64,000 nucleotides of DNA from Dicyema japonicum (GCA_011109175.1 RDEW01000003.1:1916923-1980922); one strand, 5' to 3'. Counted from the first letter of the stretch, positions 22,590-34,600 are shown. A program made the numbers and translations. Notes: a model not told the origin generated them from the sequence alone.

Positions 22590-25240
22590 CAAATATAAGG
22601 ATTGGTCCTGAAAGTATCCACGCCTTGATCGTTGGAAAAAGTCCTGATTTGTCGGTTTACACAATTTCTTAATTTTTAAATGAACGATTTATTAACAAAA
22701 AAAATTTAGATAATCAATCCTAGGATTGCGCATGTGTTTCCACGTGATACGACAATCTCGATTCGTAGTCTAAGCCAGAACGATTCGCGGGGTTCTTTTT
22801 TTTGGTTCGCTAGTTTCTCCTATTTCTTTCAGAAAGGCTGCAGTGAGGAATTTTACAGCTCCCGACGTTTCTATAGCCACTGGTGTAAATCATTATCGGT
22901 CTTTAATGGCCGAGTACTTTTTGATTTTGGCTAAATCTGCTGCGTTGGCCGCACAACCCGGTTTATGAGCAGATCTTAGAAGGAACGAAGTGGAGAAGGT
23001 ATCCACACAGGTTACATCCTAGACCAATGATTTTCCATGTGAATATGGGAAAAGACTCGTTCCGTCTGGCCGCTTGCTATCTCTACAATCCAGTCCGACA
23101 GGCTCCTGTTGAGCTGGGAAGCCTGCTGCCTCGAGGGTTCGCAGAATAACATTATTCAATGCGGCATGATGAGGTGAGCGACTTTTACTCATTTTCCATG
23201 ACAATGGATGTATTCCTTTGGTGTCAACTGTTCCTCCACAACGGCATCTGTGTATCTGGCAGACGTCAAGTACCAATCTTTCTGCTATTCAGATTCTTAC
23301 ACAGTCGTCGAGTTCCGTTTGTTCTGATTTGAGGCATCTTCTTGGATTGGAAATCCTGCTTCCCTCCACTGTAAACAAGCTACGTCAAATTCTGTGTCCA
23401 AGGAAAGTCCAGTAGGGTGACGTAGGATTTCTCGGATGAGATGACTGCAGCTCGAAAGATGCAGGATGGGCGATCTCTAAAGCCGATCTTATGCCAACTC
23501 CTCCTAGGCTTGAAAGAAGTTTGCATTGTGTCCAACCCAGTTTGTCAAAACGTAAATTCAGTGGTGACTCGACTGTGCCTTAGCGTTTAATCCAGGCTCA
23601 GTGGCAAATCCCGATATCAGAAGTACGGAGAACTCTGGAGAGCGTATTGCAGTTTCGGCAAACATAAGCTTCTCTTCTTGAGGAAAAAAAATGTACGGGA
23701 GTCCCGAATAGCAAGTCTTTTCGTAAATAAGGAAAGCTCTTCCGCATTAGACTGAAGGTGTTTCAGTAATTCTGCATTGTCGAGTGGGCATCCAAAAAAA
23801 ATAGACTTGCTAACGGAGGACGACGAATATGCCCGGTAATAAACTGTTAAATATCCTGCCACACCGAGAAAATCGTTTTCCAGGTATGAAGTATATATGA
23901 ATTCCGATTTTTTATGTTGACCTCCAGGCCGAGATCATGTGAGACAGATACCATGTTCGATAGACTGGTATAAACATTTCTCCATCCCTCCAATTGTTCC
24001 GTTATCGAGATACCAGAGGTTGAATTCCGCATCGACGGAACGAACGACTTGATCGATCGTTAATGCAAAAAGGTGTGGCTGTACTCCGGACTGTGACTTG
24101 ATGATCTCATTCCCGAAAATTAGAGAGGAATTTGATTCGTATGAAGGATTGACAATGGGAATGAGCTCAGATGCTTGCTTTCTGCACACTTCAATGATAC
24201 GATTTCTCCTTAACGAATTGAATCCATTAGTGATGTCTAGCCTTAATCCCAGAAACGGATTATTTTGGTTTTCTTGTGAGAAAAAACACCTCGTTGCGTG
24301 CACTGAGGCTTCGCATTTATTACGTACTCCTACACTTAGTTGGATTGGTGATAATTCCACACTGATCCTTGGCGAGACAAGCCTGGAAGAAATTTTCGCA
24401 GCCAATCTTTTGAAATAGTTGTCAACTGCAATGGGACGGACGCCTCCATCACTCTTTTTGAATGCCAGTAGGTAAAAAGAGAAGAGAAGGCCCCGTGCAT
24501 GTGATGGAATATCCCCATTGATTTTACGGTAGGTAAGTTTAATGATCAACTCGATGAGATTATGTCCAGCCTCAGCTGTAGGACCAGACCTCAGATCCTT
24601 GATATGGCCCGGACGCAGTCCATCCAGTCCTCCGCTGCTATTGGCAGCAAACGATGCAATCCCGAGTCCCACATCTCTCAAGAGCACTCGGGGACGGGGA
24701 AAGTACTGTATCATCTGATTTCAGCACTTAAGTACTGTATCATCTGAAGCAACAACCCATGCAGCTGCTCGGACATCTCCTTTGAGAAGTTTTCGATTAA
24801 CCCTCTCATTGGGTTTGTCAGGAATGGGTGGTGGTTTTGCTGAGGGTTTACATATTTGCGGAGCCTGAATGCTGGTGAAGTTGTGTTTGTCATGGCCACT
24901 CAAAAAATGGAGGATTGGCATCCGTGTGTCTAGGTTTCAGCGCTTCAGTCTTGGTGAGAGAATTGTTATAAAAAAACCTGGATGTTATTTTTCATTTTCG
25001 AGGAAAAAGAGTTCCCACGTGTCGCACTTTCTCTTATGTTCCGGTGTTGTACCTTTCATTCGATTGTGCGAGCGGTGCGAAACCGATGAGTTTGAGACAG
25101 GCTTCTTGGTCGTTGGAAGTGAGCATGTGGAATCCAGATCAGGATCTTGAGTGGAATCTTCTTGGCTTTCCTTTGCTCCGACAAGAAGAGCAAGAGGGAG
25201 TCCGTATCGAGACGATTACAGAGTACGACCATTAACGTCA
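22590..25240 (-). pseudogene. RLE-type LINE, longest copy with reverse transcriptase
   Basis: Blocks run in order on the minus strand. The N-terminal linker is KPNERVNRKLLKGDVRAAA and VASDDTV (24830-24730). The RT (24714-23935) has SSGGLDGLRPGHIKDL, GGVRPIAVDNYFKRLAAK, LGLRLDITNGFNSLRR (motif A), SGVQPHLFALTID and WYLDNGTIGG. Next comes the RLE region LDVCQIHRCRCGG, KRPDGTSLFPYSHGK (23276-23019). In motif B about seven residues usual in the family (QGDPLGP) are missing, and the catalytic YLDD is YLDN, so the enzyme is dead. Frame shifts separate the RT, thumb (23862-23617) and RLE parts. 24899 to 25240 holds poorly conserved 5' sequence. Downstream of 23019 the tail is unrecognisable. Confidence 0.88.
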
Positions 25241-26139
25241 CACATGATAATTTTAATCGACATCAAACAGAAATTTTGATTTTCGAAAGTTATCAGCATA
25301 CAAACTTGATCTATAAAAAACACATAAATTCTAAGATTAGTTTAAAAATGGGTTGGAACACAGCCTCCAAGAGTTTACTATATGCCGAAACACACAATGT
25401 TTTGAATAAATTCAATATTTTATCATTTCATCGACCAAAATGAGATGTAATTGAACTGGAATAGCTATTTTGGTTATTCACTCAACGAAGTTTGATCAGT
25501 TTGTGGAACTCAATTTTGATAAATCAAAAATTGGTTGCTAGAGCAAATGTTAATATACCCACGACTCGGAGCTTCAGAGCTTGACTTCTAATAACGACTT
25601 TACAACTATCATCGTGTGAGTAATTCATGGCGAATATGTCGATTCCATTTGTAGAGATGGGCCTTTATTATCAAAAAAGGAACAGTTCAGACAAAATTAC
25701 CTTATCACATGTATTGCTACCACCTTGAGAAGATTTTGTCCAACTCTACTATTGTCCTCATGCTCTGTAGGCTACACGAGAAGACTCTCATGAAAAAGTA
25801 GTTTATATGCCAGTTTGACGAGTTTTCAGTTTTACAGAAATAACTAAGTCGAAATTTAATTGTTATTTAAATTTAAAATATTCTGACTGACTGGCCATTG
25901 AAGAAACATCTCTCCTGTTCTTATATCCAATGGGATGTCCTTACAATACCGGATGGGCTGTTACACAAGTTGGTTAAGTAGAGATAGGACGAACTGAAAG
26001 ATTCCTGTGAATTCGAATTGATTGTTTTACTTAATATATTTATTTCGTCATATTCATCACTCAGGACTATCAATAATATATTTTTCCTGAGACGTATATA
26101 GATGAGAGAGGACAGAATACGATTTCTCTTAAAGAATAT

Positions 26140-26350
26140 TATATTTGAGGAGTCTCTGGGTTCAATTCCTACACCAATACCTGCTTGGTTGAAGGATTTC
26201 CTCTTTGTTCTTTTCCTTTATTCTTAGAAGAGTAATTGTATCCACCTAACTCGGAGACCCCAATTCTTAGCCAGCATCCAAAATGGGTCCTTCTCTTCCT
26301 TATTAGAGTGTAGGGGTACCATAATGACGGATAGATTCTATGGAGGGAGT
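26140..26350 (+). repeat. SINE-like repeat, copy 1
   Basis: A B-box-like GGTTCAATTCC lies at 26159-26169. It is followed by GG.TTCCT.T, CATCC/TATCCACCTAACTC, ATCC.AAA.GG.TCC.TCTCTTC and a TACCA/TTCCTA segment, in the same order as at 45030-45240. The A box is not clear, so the tRNA origin is tentative. Confidence 0.45.
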
Positions 26351-26996
26351 GTTCGTCAACTTTGACTGAGGGAACAGGGTGAAACCTTTTTTGGGTATTT
26401 CCGGGTTATTTTAAAAATAATTTTATGGCGTGACAATGACGGAAATCCAAATAATGGGAAGTATCCATCTCACGACAAATTCCTGCCTTTTGCTTGTCAA
26501 AACTAATCGCCAAAGCAATTGAGAATGACGCTTGGAATTTATGGATTTGTCTTCTATGCTTTGCACCACTTGTACTCGGAACTTACCCAACGGAACTGTA
26601 AGTAGCTAATCTCAGGTCATCCATCAAGAGGAATGCCTAGAGATACGAAAGTTTAACCTCAAGAGTTTAGTCAATTGATGAAGAGTCATTATCATTATCC
26701 GGGGGAGGAATCGTAAGCGAAATCTATGTTCAGTGGGGTGATGCACAATTACCTGCAACGACAAGATGGTTGCTCCAACAAGAGACGCCCTCGAACAGAT
26801 CATAGAAAAGCACCAACCAGCTCTATTGGATCTACGTAAGACACAAATCGGAATGAGTACTCCACATCTGTCAATCACTGAATGATATATGGTCGGCTGT
26901 ATTATTTTTTCGGACTATGTCCGATCCACATAAGGACCTGTAACCGAAATGGAAAACACCCAATGAATTCAATAAAAGCTCTAGTGGACGGTTCCC

Positions 26997-27092
26997 ATTC
27001 AAAATGGCCTCTTTCAAAATGGCCTCTTTCAAAATGGCCTCCATTCAAAATGGTCTCTATTCAAAACGTCCTTCATTCAAAATGGCTCCAAT
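26997..27092. repeat. Short tandem repeat of TTCAAAATGGCCTC units
   Basis: About six degenerate units of 14-18 bp (TTCAAAATGG core). The unit is the same sequence as the arm terminus of the surrounding fold-back element, so the terminus seems to have been amplified on the left side only. Confidence 0.8.
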
Positions 27093-27150
27093 TAAATTTC
27101 TCAGGTTTTGAATAAGTTCATCAATAGACATCACGAGATATTTTACTAAG

Positions 27151-27431
27151 GTCCTCGACATTTTTAGGTAAAAAAGTCATCTTTTTAAATCTTATAAAAA
27201 TTGATTTTAACAGGTCCTATGGGTAAGTGGAACAATTTACCAAGGTCCTCGACATCTTTAGGTAAAAAGTCATCTTTTTAAATCTTATAAAAATTGATTT
27301 TAACAGGTCCTATGGGTAAGTGGAACAATTTACCAAGGTCCTCGACATTTTTAGGTAAAAAGTCATCTTTTTTAAATCTTATAAAAATTGATTTTAACAG
27401 GTCCTATGGGTAAGTGGAACAATTTGCCAAG
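27151..27431. repeat. Three tandem 93-94-bp units
   Basis: Units start GTCCTCGACAT at 27151, 27245 and 27338; a partial fourth (GTCCTTTAAAA) begins at 27432 and runs into the right inverted arm. Units differ at only a few positions. Each contains TTAGGTAAAAAGTCATCTTT and CAGGTCCTATGGGTAAGTGG. Confidence 0.9.
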
Positions 27432-27562
27432 GTCCTTTAAAAAAGATGACCTTTTTACCTAAAGATGTCGTTTCGCTAAAATCTCGTGATGTTTATTGAT
27501 GAACTTATCCAAAACCTGAAAAAATTAATTGGAGGCCATTTTGAATCGACACGCTAGTGGAC

Positions 27563-29317
27563 AATATCTTACGGGGAGAGATTTCTGACTTAGCACATGA
27601 ACTCTTGTTTGTTTCCAGGCTGATTGCTTTCAGAAGCCTGTGGAGGGATAAGAGCCATCGATATTGGGAATGTACTGAGGAGCATGACAGTTAAAATCGG
27701 TTACAACCAAAGCAGACTGTAAATTCATAAACACCGAACTGAATCCAACTTAAGTTGGTGTTGGATTCCTCGTGGACAAGAGGCGGCAATACATTCTGCC
27801 CGTAATTTCATGACGAGTGCATTGGATTTTCAGAATATGATGATTAATTTGGATCTCCGCAATATTGAAGCGAAATTGACTGAAATCCATGACATGACAG
27901 CAATAAGGTGATCCACTCGAACCGTTGCTTATTACCATCGATCCCGTTGTCTTGTCAATTATTGCTCCATAAATGTCTGGTACCTCGATATTGGAGCCAC
28001 GTTTGAAGGAGATTGGAAAACGGTAGCGACAGGGGTAAAGTCCACCATCTCTGCTCACTTACGCCTCGGGCTAGAGCCAAAGTCTTCCAAATGCGAAAGT
28101 ATCAACGTGGATTGCACTGACGAAGAATTCTTTTAAGCTCTCTATACAATTTCGTCCTTCTTCCTGGGGATATCACTCAGATCCCCTCTATAGAAAAGTG
28201 CCATTTTATAAATCGTATAAATTGAAATGTATGCTCTAAAATTCATTATGAAAATGCATTATACGGACATTTGCCCACTTCAGGAAACATAAATGTCACT
28301 CCCGAACACCACCCTGCTTTCCTGCGTTGTAACATTATCCGGTGTGATCGCCCGTCTGGCTGCGGTGGTGAGTCATTATTCTAGTCAAAAAGGAAATCCC
28401 CCACTCTAATTCGAAATATGACAACCTTCTCCCGTTGAGTACATCGTCATCCCAGTTTCAACAATCGTCGGTAGCATCACCCTAATAACATCTCCCCACT
28501 AACCAATTGGACGATGCATTACAATATCAGAAGTAACCACAACACAATACTTATCTCGCTTAAAGGAAGAGTTTCCTCTGAAAGGAAACCCATATTATCA
28601 ACTGAATACAAAAATCTGACTGGAGAAAGTTTGTTGACTTGGCCGACTACTGTTTATATGGTTTCTACCCGGCTACTTCAATTCCCTTGATAACACACTA
28701 TTTCATAGTGAGAGAGGGAATGAGGATATACGTTAAATGAATACCAATCCACTTTACGAAGAAACATGACCATACAACTGACTCAGTTATCATGAAATTA
28801 CTTAAAAAGTCTCCAGAATTAATCTTTGAAACCAGGAAGAGAATTCGTGTTTTGGAGAAGGAGATCAGAAAAACGTCAAGAAGCAGGAGAGTATGTAATA
28901 ACCTCATGTCTAGTCTGACAAGCAGATATTTCAGACAAATTAAAAATTTAGATTGCAAACTTCATTAACGGACAGAGAGGAAGGGTAGTTGTATTTTCAA
29001 CGAAATCTGTCACTAGTTTGTTCCAAACGGAGTCTCACTGGAATCCTCTCTATCATCCAATTTGTTCATTCTCTTTCTGAGCGATGTCCCCTCCCATCGC
29101 CGTCCAAGGGAAGTCTTCAGGATGATTGAAACGTGACCAACTTTCATCATTAGGAACACTTAATTGATTATTGTCTTATATTTTTTTACCAACTACTATT
29201 TTCTTACTTTTTTATCTATCATGACCATGAGTTTCCTTATAATTTTTATTTTATTTTAGTTAATTTAAAAAATTAAATTAATAATTTAAATTCGGCGGTA
29301 AAGTTGATAAATATTTA
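27563..29317. other. Interval without recognisable content
   Basis: Frames at 27750-28058 and 28698-28958 (minus) show no family resemblance. I could not build a micro-intron-joined coding series here. Confidence 0.35.
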
Positions 29318-29708
29318 ATGAGCCAGGAAAGAGACAGTCAGAAATAGTAATCTACTAAATAATAATAGTAATTCTTCTAATATTTTAAACAACTCACTTC
29401 AGGAGATAATCTCTGATTTGAATAGAAAGAGAGACGAGGATCTATTTATTCTAAACAAATTCAAGGAAGAAATGGAGAAACTAGTAATAAATTTTTATTA
29501 TTGTAAGGTAATGACCACATTTCAGTCCATCCAAGAGAACTTGTACAATGCTTATGAACAGGAAGGAAAGATCATTGAGGATAATATTGACGTTATACTA
29601 TCACCTAATTACTAGAAAATCAGAGAATCAATTCAAAAGATATCACATGAAGAGGTTAAGATAAGCAAATTCAAATCAGCCTTACAATTATATGGATCTA
29701 GTTTATAG
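29318..29708 (+). CDS. Small coiled-coil protein, three exons with microintrons
   Basis: Start ATG 29318; exon 1 29318-29346, intron 29347-29368 (22 nt, GT..AG), exon 2 29369-29591, intron 29592-29615 (24 nt, GT..AG), exon 3 29616-29708 ending TAG. Each in-frame stop that would block translation (TAG at 29345, TAG at 29613) is removed by an intron and the phases fit, which supports the model. A further GT..AG stretch of 18 nt (29508-29525) is in frame and may be retained. The product is about 110 residues, hydrophilic and helical, with heptad-like leucines (SLQEIISDLNRKRDEDLF, KIRESIQKISHEEVKI). Spacing of R-K-R-D, F, Y..Y and KII resembles the conserved core of SYCE2, a central-element protein of the synaptonemal complex, but the similarity is weak; other small coiled-coil proteins remain possible. 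It stands alone, bordered by decayed transposons. Confidence 0.7.
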
Positions 29709-30239
29709 TTTTAATAGTTTGTTGCTACTTTATTTTATTGGGTGTTAAGTGAACTAAAAGAAGGAGGTCGAATCCATACTGCTTTTCTCATTAGGGGGTT
29801 TAAGGATTTTATAGAGGAGGTAGTTTGGTAGGTTGATTGTACTCAGGAGATTTCGTCATCATTTTGACGGAACTGCTTCAAAATGATGCACTCGGGCCCG
29901 ATGACTATGCTGGCGGTTTCTTGAATAATTTGTGTAAGGAAAAGCGGAGAAATATGAGTATTCCGTTTTGTGTTGAATAAGCATGTTATTGAGAATGTTG
30001 GTTACTGCTGTAATGTAGTTACTATGTGGTAGAGTTGAGGATGGTTTTGCTTGAAGTACTTCGACCCAGGTTTTTGCACGAGGCTGGTGGGATGCTTTAA
30101 AGTATCTTTCTCCGGCAATGAAGACAATATCGTGGGAGTATGAGATCGGTAGACTGAAGTTTTAGGCTGAAGAAATCGAACGAAAATGTAGAACATTCTA
30201 GAACACCATTGAATTATTATCCCAGGATCACTGGGTAAA

Positions 30240-31160
30240 AGAGAAAGAAGTAAAAGTTATTAACTAAGTAATCCTAGACCGACAAGGGAGAGGATTAGTC
30301 CGGCGGGGTCAAGAATCCTGTACTGCTCTTCTCATCGGACATGGCATCGGCTCAAACTTTCTGTATGATTGTAGATATGTTGATAGTGTATGGAGCAGAG
30401 GGCAGCTTGGTAGACTAGCCGCCTTAAGAGTTTATGTCGTAATTTTTTAAGGAATTTTCAATGGGTTGGATCTTGTGTTTTGGTCCAATTTACGGGAGTC
30501 TACTAGATTGCGGATAGTTCAATGACGAGATGCGTGAAATCTGCATTTCTCACGAAGGACTTGCATACGTCATCATGGGTCGGATAAATTGTTCAAACAC
30601 TGTGACAAGGCTTCCAGTTTTGCCAAAGTTTTTTTAAGAGCACTTTTAGGATTCTCATTTTTTCAGAGCAGAAGTTACCCTGTTCTTAACATGTCTGATA
30701 AAAGAAAGTCTCTGATCGAAGGTTACCCCAAGAATCTTCGATATTTTGTTAATAGGCATTTGTTGGACTGACTAGCTAATTGAATGTTTCTGTCCTTGGT
30801 GGCAAAAATAATGTCGTCGACATATGAGTGGACTAGCCAGTTCTCATTGCATGTTTATGGCATGTCGTTTATGTAGAAGTTGACAGTGGGGAACTCAAGG
30901 GACTCCATTCGGAAGGTAGCGAGATCTTGATTTGATGTTGTTGCAGACTAGTTGTGCTCTTCTTCCATTTAGGAAGTTCCCAAGCCAAAGCTTCAAGTTC
31001 GGGTTGATGTTCGTTTCAAATATTTTCTTTGTGAGGAGTTTCCTGGAGACTGAATCGAACGCTTTTTTGATGTCCACGGATATAACTGTCCTTTGATGGG
31101 GTTTGGGGAGTTTAGACAAGTCGATAGAATAAATATGACATGTTGACCAATGAACTGGGA
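30240..31160 (-). pseudogene. LINE reverse transcriptase fragment (Jockey/RTE-like) with YVDD
   Basis: The minus-strand frame 31119-30895 contains motif A (VISVDIKKAFDSVSRK), NLKLWLGNFLNGRRAQLV and YLPNGVP, the start of motif B. About 60 bp on, after a frame change and loss of the QGSVLSP part, come VNFYINDMP and HSYVDDIIFA, the catalytic motif C (codons near 30811-30826). Downstream, to about 30240, coding is degraded by stops. The two catalytic Asp pairs survive but the frame does not. Confidence 0.75.
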
Positions 31161-31339
31161 ATCATTCACCACATGAAGATGAAGCGCCTGTTGTAATGAC
31201 TTGAAACGGAATTGTCACAAAATTCTACAATACCCATATGAGCGCTCTCAAGAAAAAATTATCTTTCCAATTAATCTGTTGTGAAAAAATATTACTCACT
31301 ACAATTTTTTAGGGACAAATAATTAATTATTTAAACGCA

Positions 31340-31740
31340 AAAACTAACAGCTAGCAACAGCTGGCTGCTCTCATAATTGAAAACGCACTTCCCTTTACGA
31401 TTTGCAAGGAAATGCGCTCAATGGGCCAGCTCCTTTCTCTCCAATCGTTTTTCTTCTCGCGATGAGCGAACCGATCCTTTTTAGCAAGGTCAGAGATTTG
31501 CCACTTTTTCGAAGATGAATTGTCCTCCAAGACAGGCGTATTTTTTATCTTTAGGGTCTCAGTCTTCTCCGATACTGAGCCTGGGTTGGAGAAGAGAGGC
31601 TATCGGCACAGGTGGCGTCCCAGGAAAGGTATTTACCACTTGCCCATGGAAAGATAGTGGTTCCGTCCAGTTTTTGGTTGGCTTGAGCAAGTCCAAGCGT
31701 CTTCAATTGGACAGGAAATCCGGCAGCTTTAAAATTTAAT
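31340..31740 (-). pseudogene. RLE-type LINE, endonuclease and C-terminal tail
   Basis: On the minus strand: QLKTLGLAQANQKLDGTTI, FPWASGKYLSWDATCADSL (31720-31590), and further down WRERSWPIERISLQIVKGSA followed by FSIMRA (about 31470-31380), the usual last block of the family. The segment between is shortened and a frame change is needed. The usual RPD reads KLD, so the endonuclease is altered. The 3' flank (TTAGTTTTTGCGTT in minus sense) is shared with the remnant at 43960-44080. Confidence 0.75.
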
Positions 31741-32204
31741 TTTTTTTATATTTTTATTTATTTATTAATAAATGACCCTGCCACCTTAAACAGTCTTCTC
31801 ATCTTTCTCGGTTTTCTTGGTTTTAAATAATTAAAATCATGAGATAATGAGTTATCGACTGTTTAATTATGCATTTTACGTAAGGTTGGGAAACGTTTAA
31901 TATAAATACTCACTTTACATTAACGAGCGTTTATCGTTGACCTCAAGTATTCCTGGTGATACATTAACTAAGAACTGTTAAGCAATAATTTCCTTCAAGC
32001 ATTTTCAAAAGCGTATCATTCGTAAAATATTATGCATTTAAAATCGTTCAAACTAACGGTTTTTTATTTTAACATTTCTAGATGCAACAATTTGCGCAAC
32101 ACTCTACAACAAAAATACATTGATTTTTCCTACCGAAGCCCCTATAATTTTTAATTACTTTAAAATTTTCAATGTATAAAATTAATTAAAAAATAATTTT
32201 TTAT

Positions 32205-32400
32205 ATTTTGGATTTACGAGTGACACCATCATCATAAACATCACACTGACGAATTGGATCGTCTACAAAGGACTCACACCCAACAAAAAATGAAGAGCAT
32301 TCTTTGGTTATCCTTCATAGATTAGTTATGATAACTGTTCTTTGCTTAAAATAAAATGTTCGTCCTGCCTGGGCGGCTATAGCTAATATGGCTTCTCGTA
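32205..32400. repeat. Dispersed repeat copy (family of 3478-3905 and 41430-41600)
   Basis: ACGAGTGACACCATCATCA, ATCGTCTACAAAGGACTCAC, ACCCAACAAAAA and GCATTCTTTGGTTATCC occur in the same order as at 41520-41630 and, more diverged, at 3725-3905. No coding content is visible. Confidence 0.6.
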
Positions 32401-32569
32401 AAGTGCGTTATTGTTATCCATAATACTATCAACTATAACAAACATAAGGCAAAATGCGACTTTAATGTCCTTAAGTCAATTAAATTTTGTTAAAAATTAC
32501 CTATTGATCTAATGAGTAAAATGTTGATCAAAAAATAAAAAAATTGATTTAATTTTAATTTGAAAATCG

Positions 32570-32720
32570 CTTCGCTTCCTGAAGAAACTTGGACGCCTAG
32601 CAACACTAAAAGGCTACGACGCATGTGAGACCCGTTGGTTTCTCCAGTTTATCTCTGTTGCAATCGTGAGGGGCAACGCAACGTCGATAATGTCAGCGGG
32701 GTCCACACCAAAAATTAAGG
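32570..32720 (+). pseudogene. RLE-type LINE, last C-terminal block
   Basis: Plus-strand reading FLKKLGRLATLKGYDACETR and WFLQFISVAIVRGNATSIMS corresponds to the family tail (FLRELGRR..A.TGD..E..WL.QRISVAI.RGNA). Only the terminal 45 codons of an element are present. Confidence 0.75.
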
Positions 32721-33099
32721 AGTCGTTCGTTAATGTCTGCGTGAATCGCTACTTCCTTTAATTGGTTTTGTAGACATATTTTAATGAATTTTTATGGCAG
32801 CTATGCTCTCATCAACAAACTGTAGAGTAACCTAAAACCCTTTGGGGAGTCTTAGAATTTCTAAAAAAACAACTTCTGAATTCATCCTTTTTATCTTTTA
32901 TGCCCAAAAGGACTCGTTCCTAGCTCACCCAAAAGGTTAACTCACTGAGAACAGAAGCGATGTTCATATCTCCCGCAAAATAAAAATTTATTCTAGATGT
33001 TGTTTAGAAGGTTACTGTCGCTTGTCAACTTTGAAGTAGAGGTTCGGATCACTTTGAACAGAGATTTCAGCAACAGATGGATGATGGCTGATTCTATCT

Positions 33100-33260
33100 A
33101 AAGAATGGAAATTAAGCACTCTCGCCGTACCATGGTCATGAGTCATGACAAATCATTTGCAACTGAAGAAGCTAACAACATTGTAATTTTCCTCCATTTG
33201 CCCCTGTCATATTCAAACTCCCCTACTCCTTTCTCTCTCTAGGACGTTTCCCAACCTTTT
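33100..33260 (-). pseudogene. APE-type LINE, extreme C-terminus
   Basis: The minus-strand reading (GKRPREKEVGEFEYDRGKWR, then a stretch resembling AANDLS) parallels the tail of the element at 54430-54560, whose plus strand shares CATG.GTCATGACAAAT.. and TTCTTCCATTT/TTTCCTCCATTT. Short and diverged. Confidence 0.5.
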
Positions 33261-33756
33261 GGAGATCCCTGTCGAAGACCACTGAAATATTCAGTCATAA
33301 ATGGAATTCTTATTTTCATTTCAGTCATATATCTCTCAACAACAAGCACAATCTTATCTTCATCTCTGTGAGACCACTTTTATTTGACACCCAAACACAA
33401 AGTGTAATGTTCTAGATCTCTCAATGTATAAGACTCCGTAAAATCAAATTTTATATCTAACCATTTGAAGTTCATGTTGTAACTAATATTATCACAGATA
33501 CAGTAGCTCTTGTTTCAACAAAATATAAAATATTTATTTTCCTACCTAACCTACAGATTTTGTTTTTTCTAGAACAACTAGACGATTTAAATCATTGATT
33601 ATAGCTATCTTTTTGTTACTCTTTGATTAATTAGATTTCATAGAATCAAATATTTCGCCTGATAATTGTCGTATGTGATGTCCAGGCTGTTGATACTGTC
33701 CGGGATGATAAGACAAATTTATCACTTGAAAACATTAACAACCACTAACTATTGCT

Positions 33757-33945
33757 TCGAAAGATCTGTCCCTTGTTCCCTCAAAAAACAAAAAAATTTA
33801 TTTTGAGTCAATAAAGCGATTAAGCGTGAAAAAGGTCGAAAATAGAAGAGGTCGAAGGATCTGTCCCTTGTTCCCTCAAAAAACAAAAATTATTTTGAGT
33901 CAATAAAGCGATTAAGCATGAAAAGGGTTGAAAAAAGTTTTGTAA
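33757..33945. repeat. 95-bp tandem duplication next to the integrase fragment
   Basis: GATCTGTCCCTTGTTCCCTC starts at 33763 and 33858; both units continue through TTTTGAGTCAATAAAGCG and GATTAAGC.TGAAAA. The copies differ by a few substitutions and a short indel. Confidence 0.85.
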
Positions 33946-33949
33946 CACT

Positions 33950-34600
33950 GAAGTTTCAGCATTATTATGTGATCGGGGGATAACGGCGATTCATGGTAAA
34001 CCAAGACACCCTCAATCACAAGGGCGGGTGGAACGCTAAAATCAAACGCTATGCGTTGGTTAGCGAAAACTCTATTTCAATCCAAATCTAATAATTGGAT
34101 TGGCATATTGAAAACTACTGTTTATAAGTATATCATTTATATTCATCGTGCTACTGGAGGGTCACCTATCAGGTTAGCTTTATGAATTTTATTTTTAGAC
34201 TATTATTTGTAACTTCTTGATTCAATACTGTTTCTGTGTCTGATAAAAGTGATCGAATTACCAGCCCAAAGAACTGAACATTTTTTCAGATGATAAAATT
34301 CAAGAAACTTGTTTTATTTCAGAACTCGAATTAGATCATCAAACATCAGAACATTTTGAAAATTATAAAAGAAAAGTGAAAGAAACGCGAATAAATACTT
34401 TTCAAAGAATCATGTCAAAATAGGCGATACTGTTTTCATCAAATAAGATTTTGATAACATCCTGAAGACAAAAAAACATGCATTGGACAGTTTTTAAAAA
34501 AAGAACATTATGTTGTTATAGAGGAACATTTACATTTTGTTTTGGTTAAGGAAGATTCCGCAGATGAAACAAAAAAAGTTTCCACATCAAAAATTAAAAA
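33950..34600 (+). pseudogene. Integrase fragment of a retrotransposon or KRBA2/Ginger-like element
   Basis: Around 33985-34030 the plus strand reads ITAIHGKPRHPQSQGRVER followed by a stop, the C-terminal part of a DDE integrase core with the catalytic Glu in the QGRVER motif. After a stop-rich stretch, 34430-34590 reads TVFIKIRF, KTKKTCIGQFLKKEHY and LVKEDSADETKKVSTSKIKK, like the region after the core in KRBA2-type domesticated or Ginger/gypsy integrases. The frame continuing to 35040 (plus) shows nothing recognisable. Upstream catalytic Asp residues are missing. I cannot tell gypsy-type from Ginger-type without a search. Confidence 0.6.

Larger units (their letters stand above)
26990..27553. 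mobile_element. Fold-back element with 9-bp target duplications and central 94-bp repeats
   Basis: CTAGTGGAC occurs immediately before (26981-26989) and after (27554-27562). The left arm contains ATTCAAAATGGCCTC, CAGGTTTTG.ATAAGTTCAT, CATCACGAGAT and TTTAGGTAAAAA. The right arm holds the same blocks in reverse complement (about 27432-27550). The left arm carries extra 14-16-bp TTCAAAATGGCCTC units. Between the arms are three units of about 94 bp. No gene is present. A 9-bp duplication plus long inverted arms resembles Mutator-like or fold-back transposons. Confidence 0.85.

Noticed and set aside
26882-27115. Open frame encoding repeated KWPLSKWPP peptide
   Set aside because: It is the translation of the TTCAAAATGG tandem repeat in the arm of the fold-back element, not a gene.
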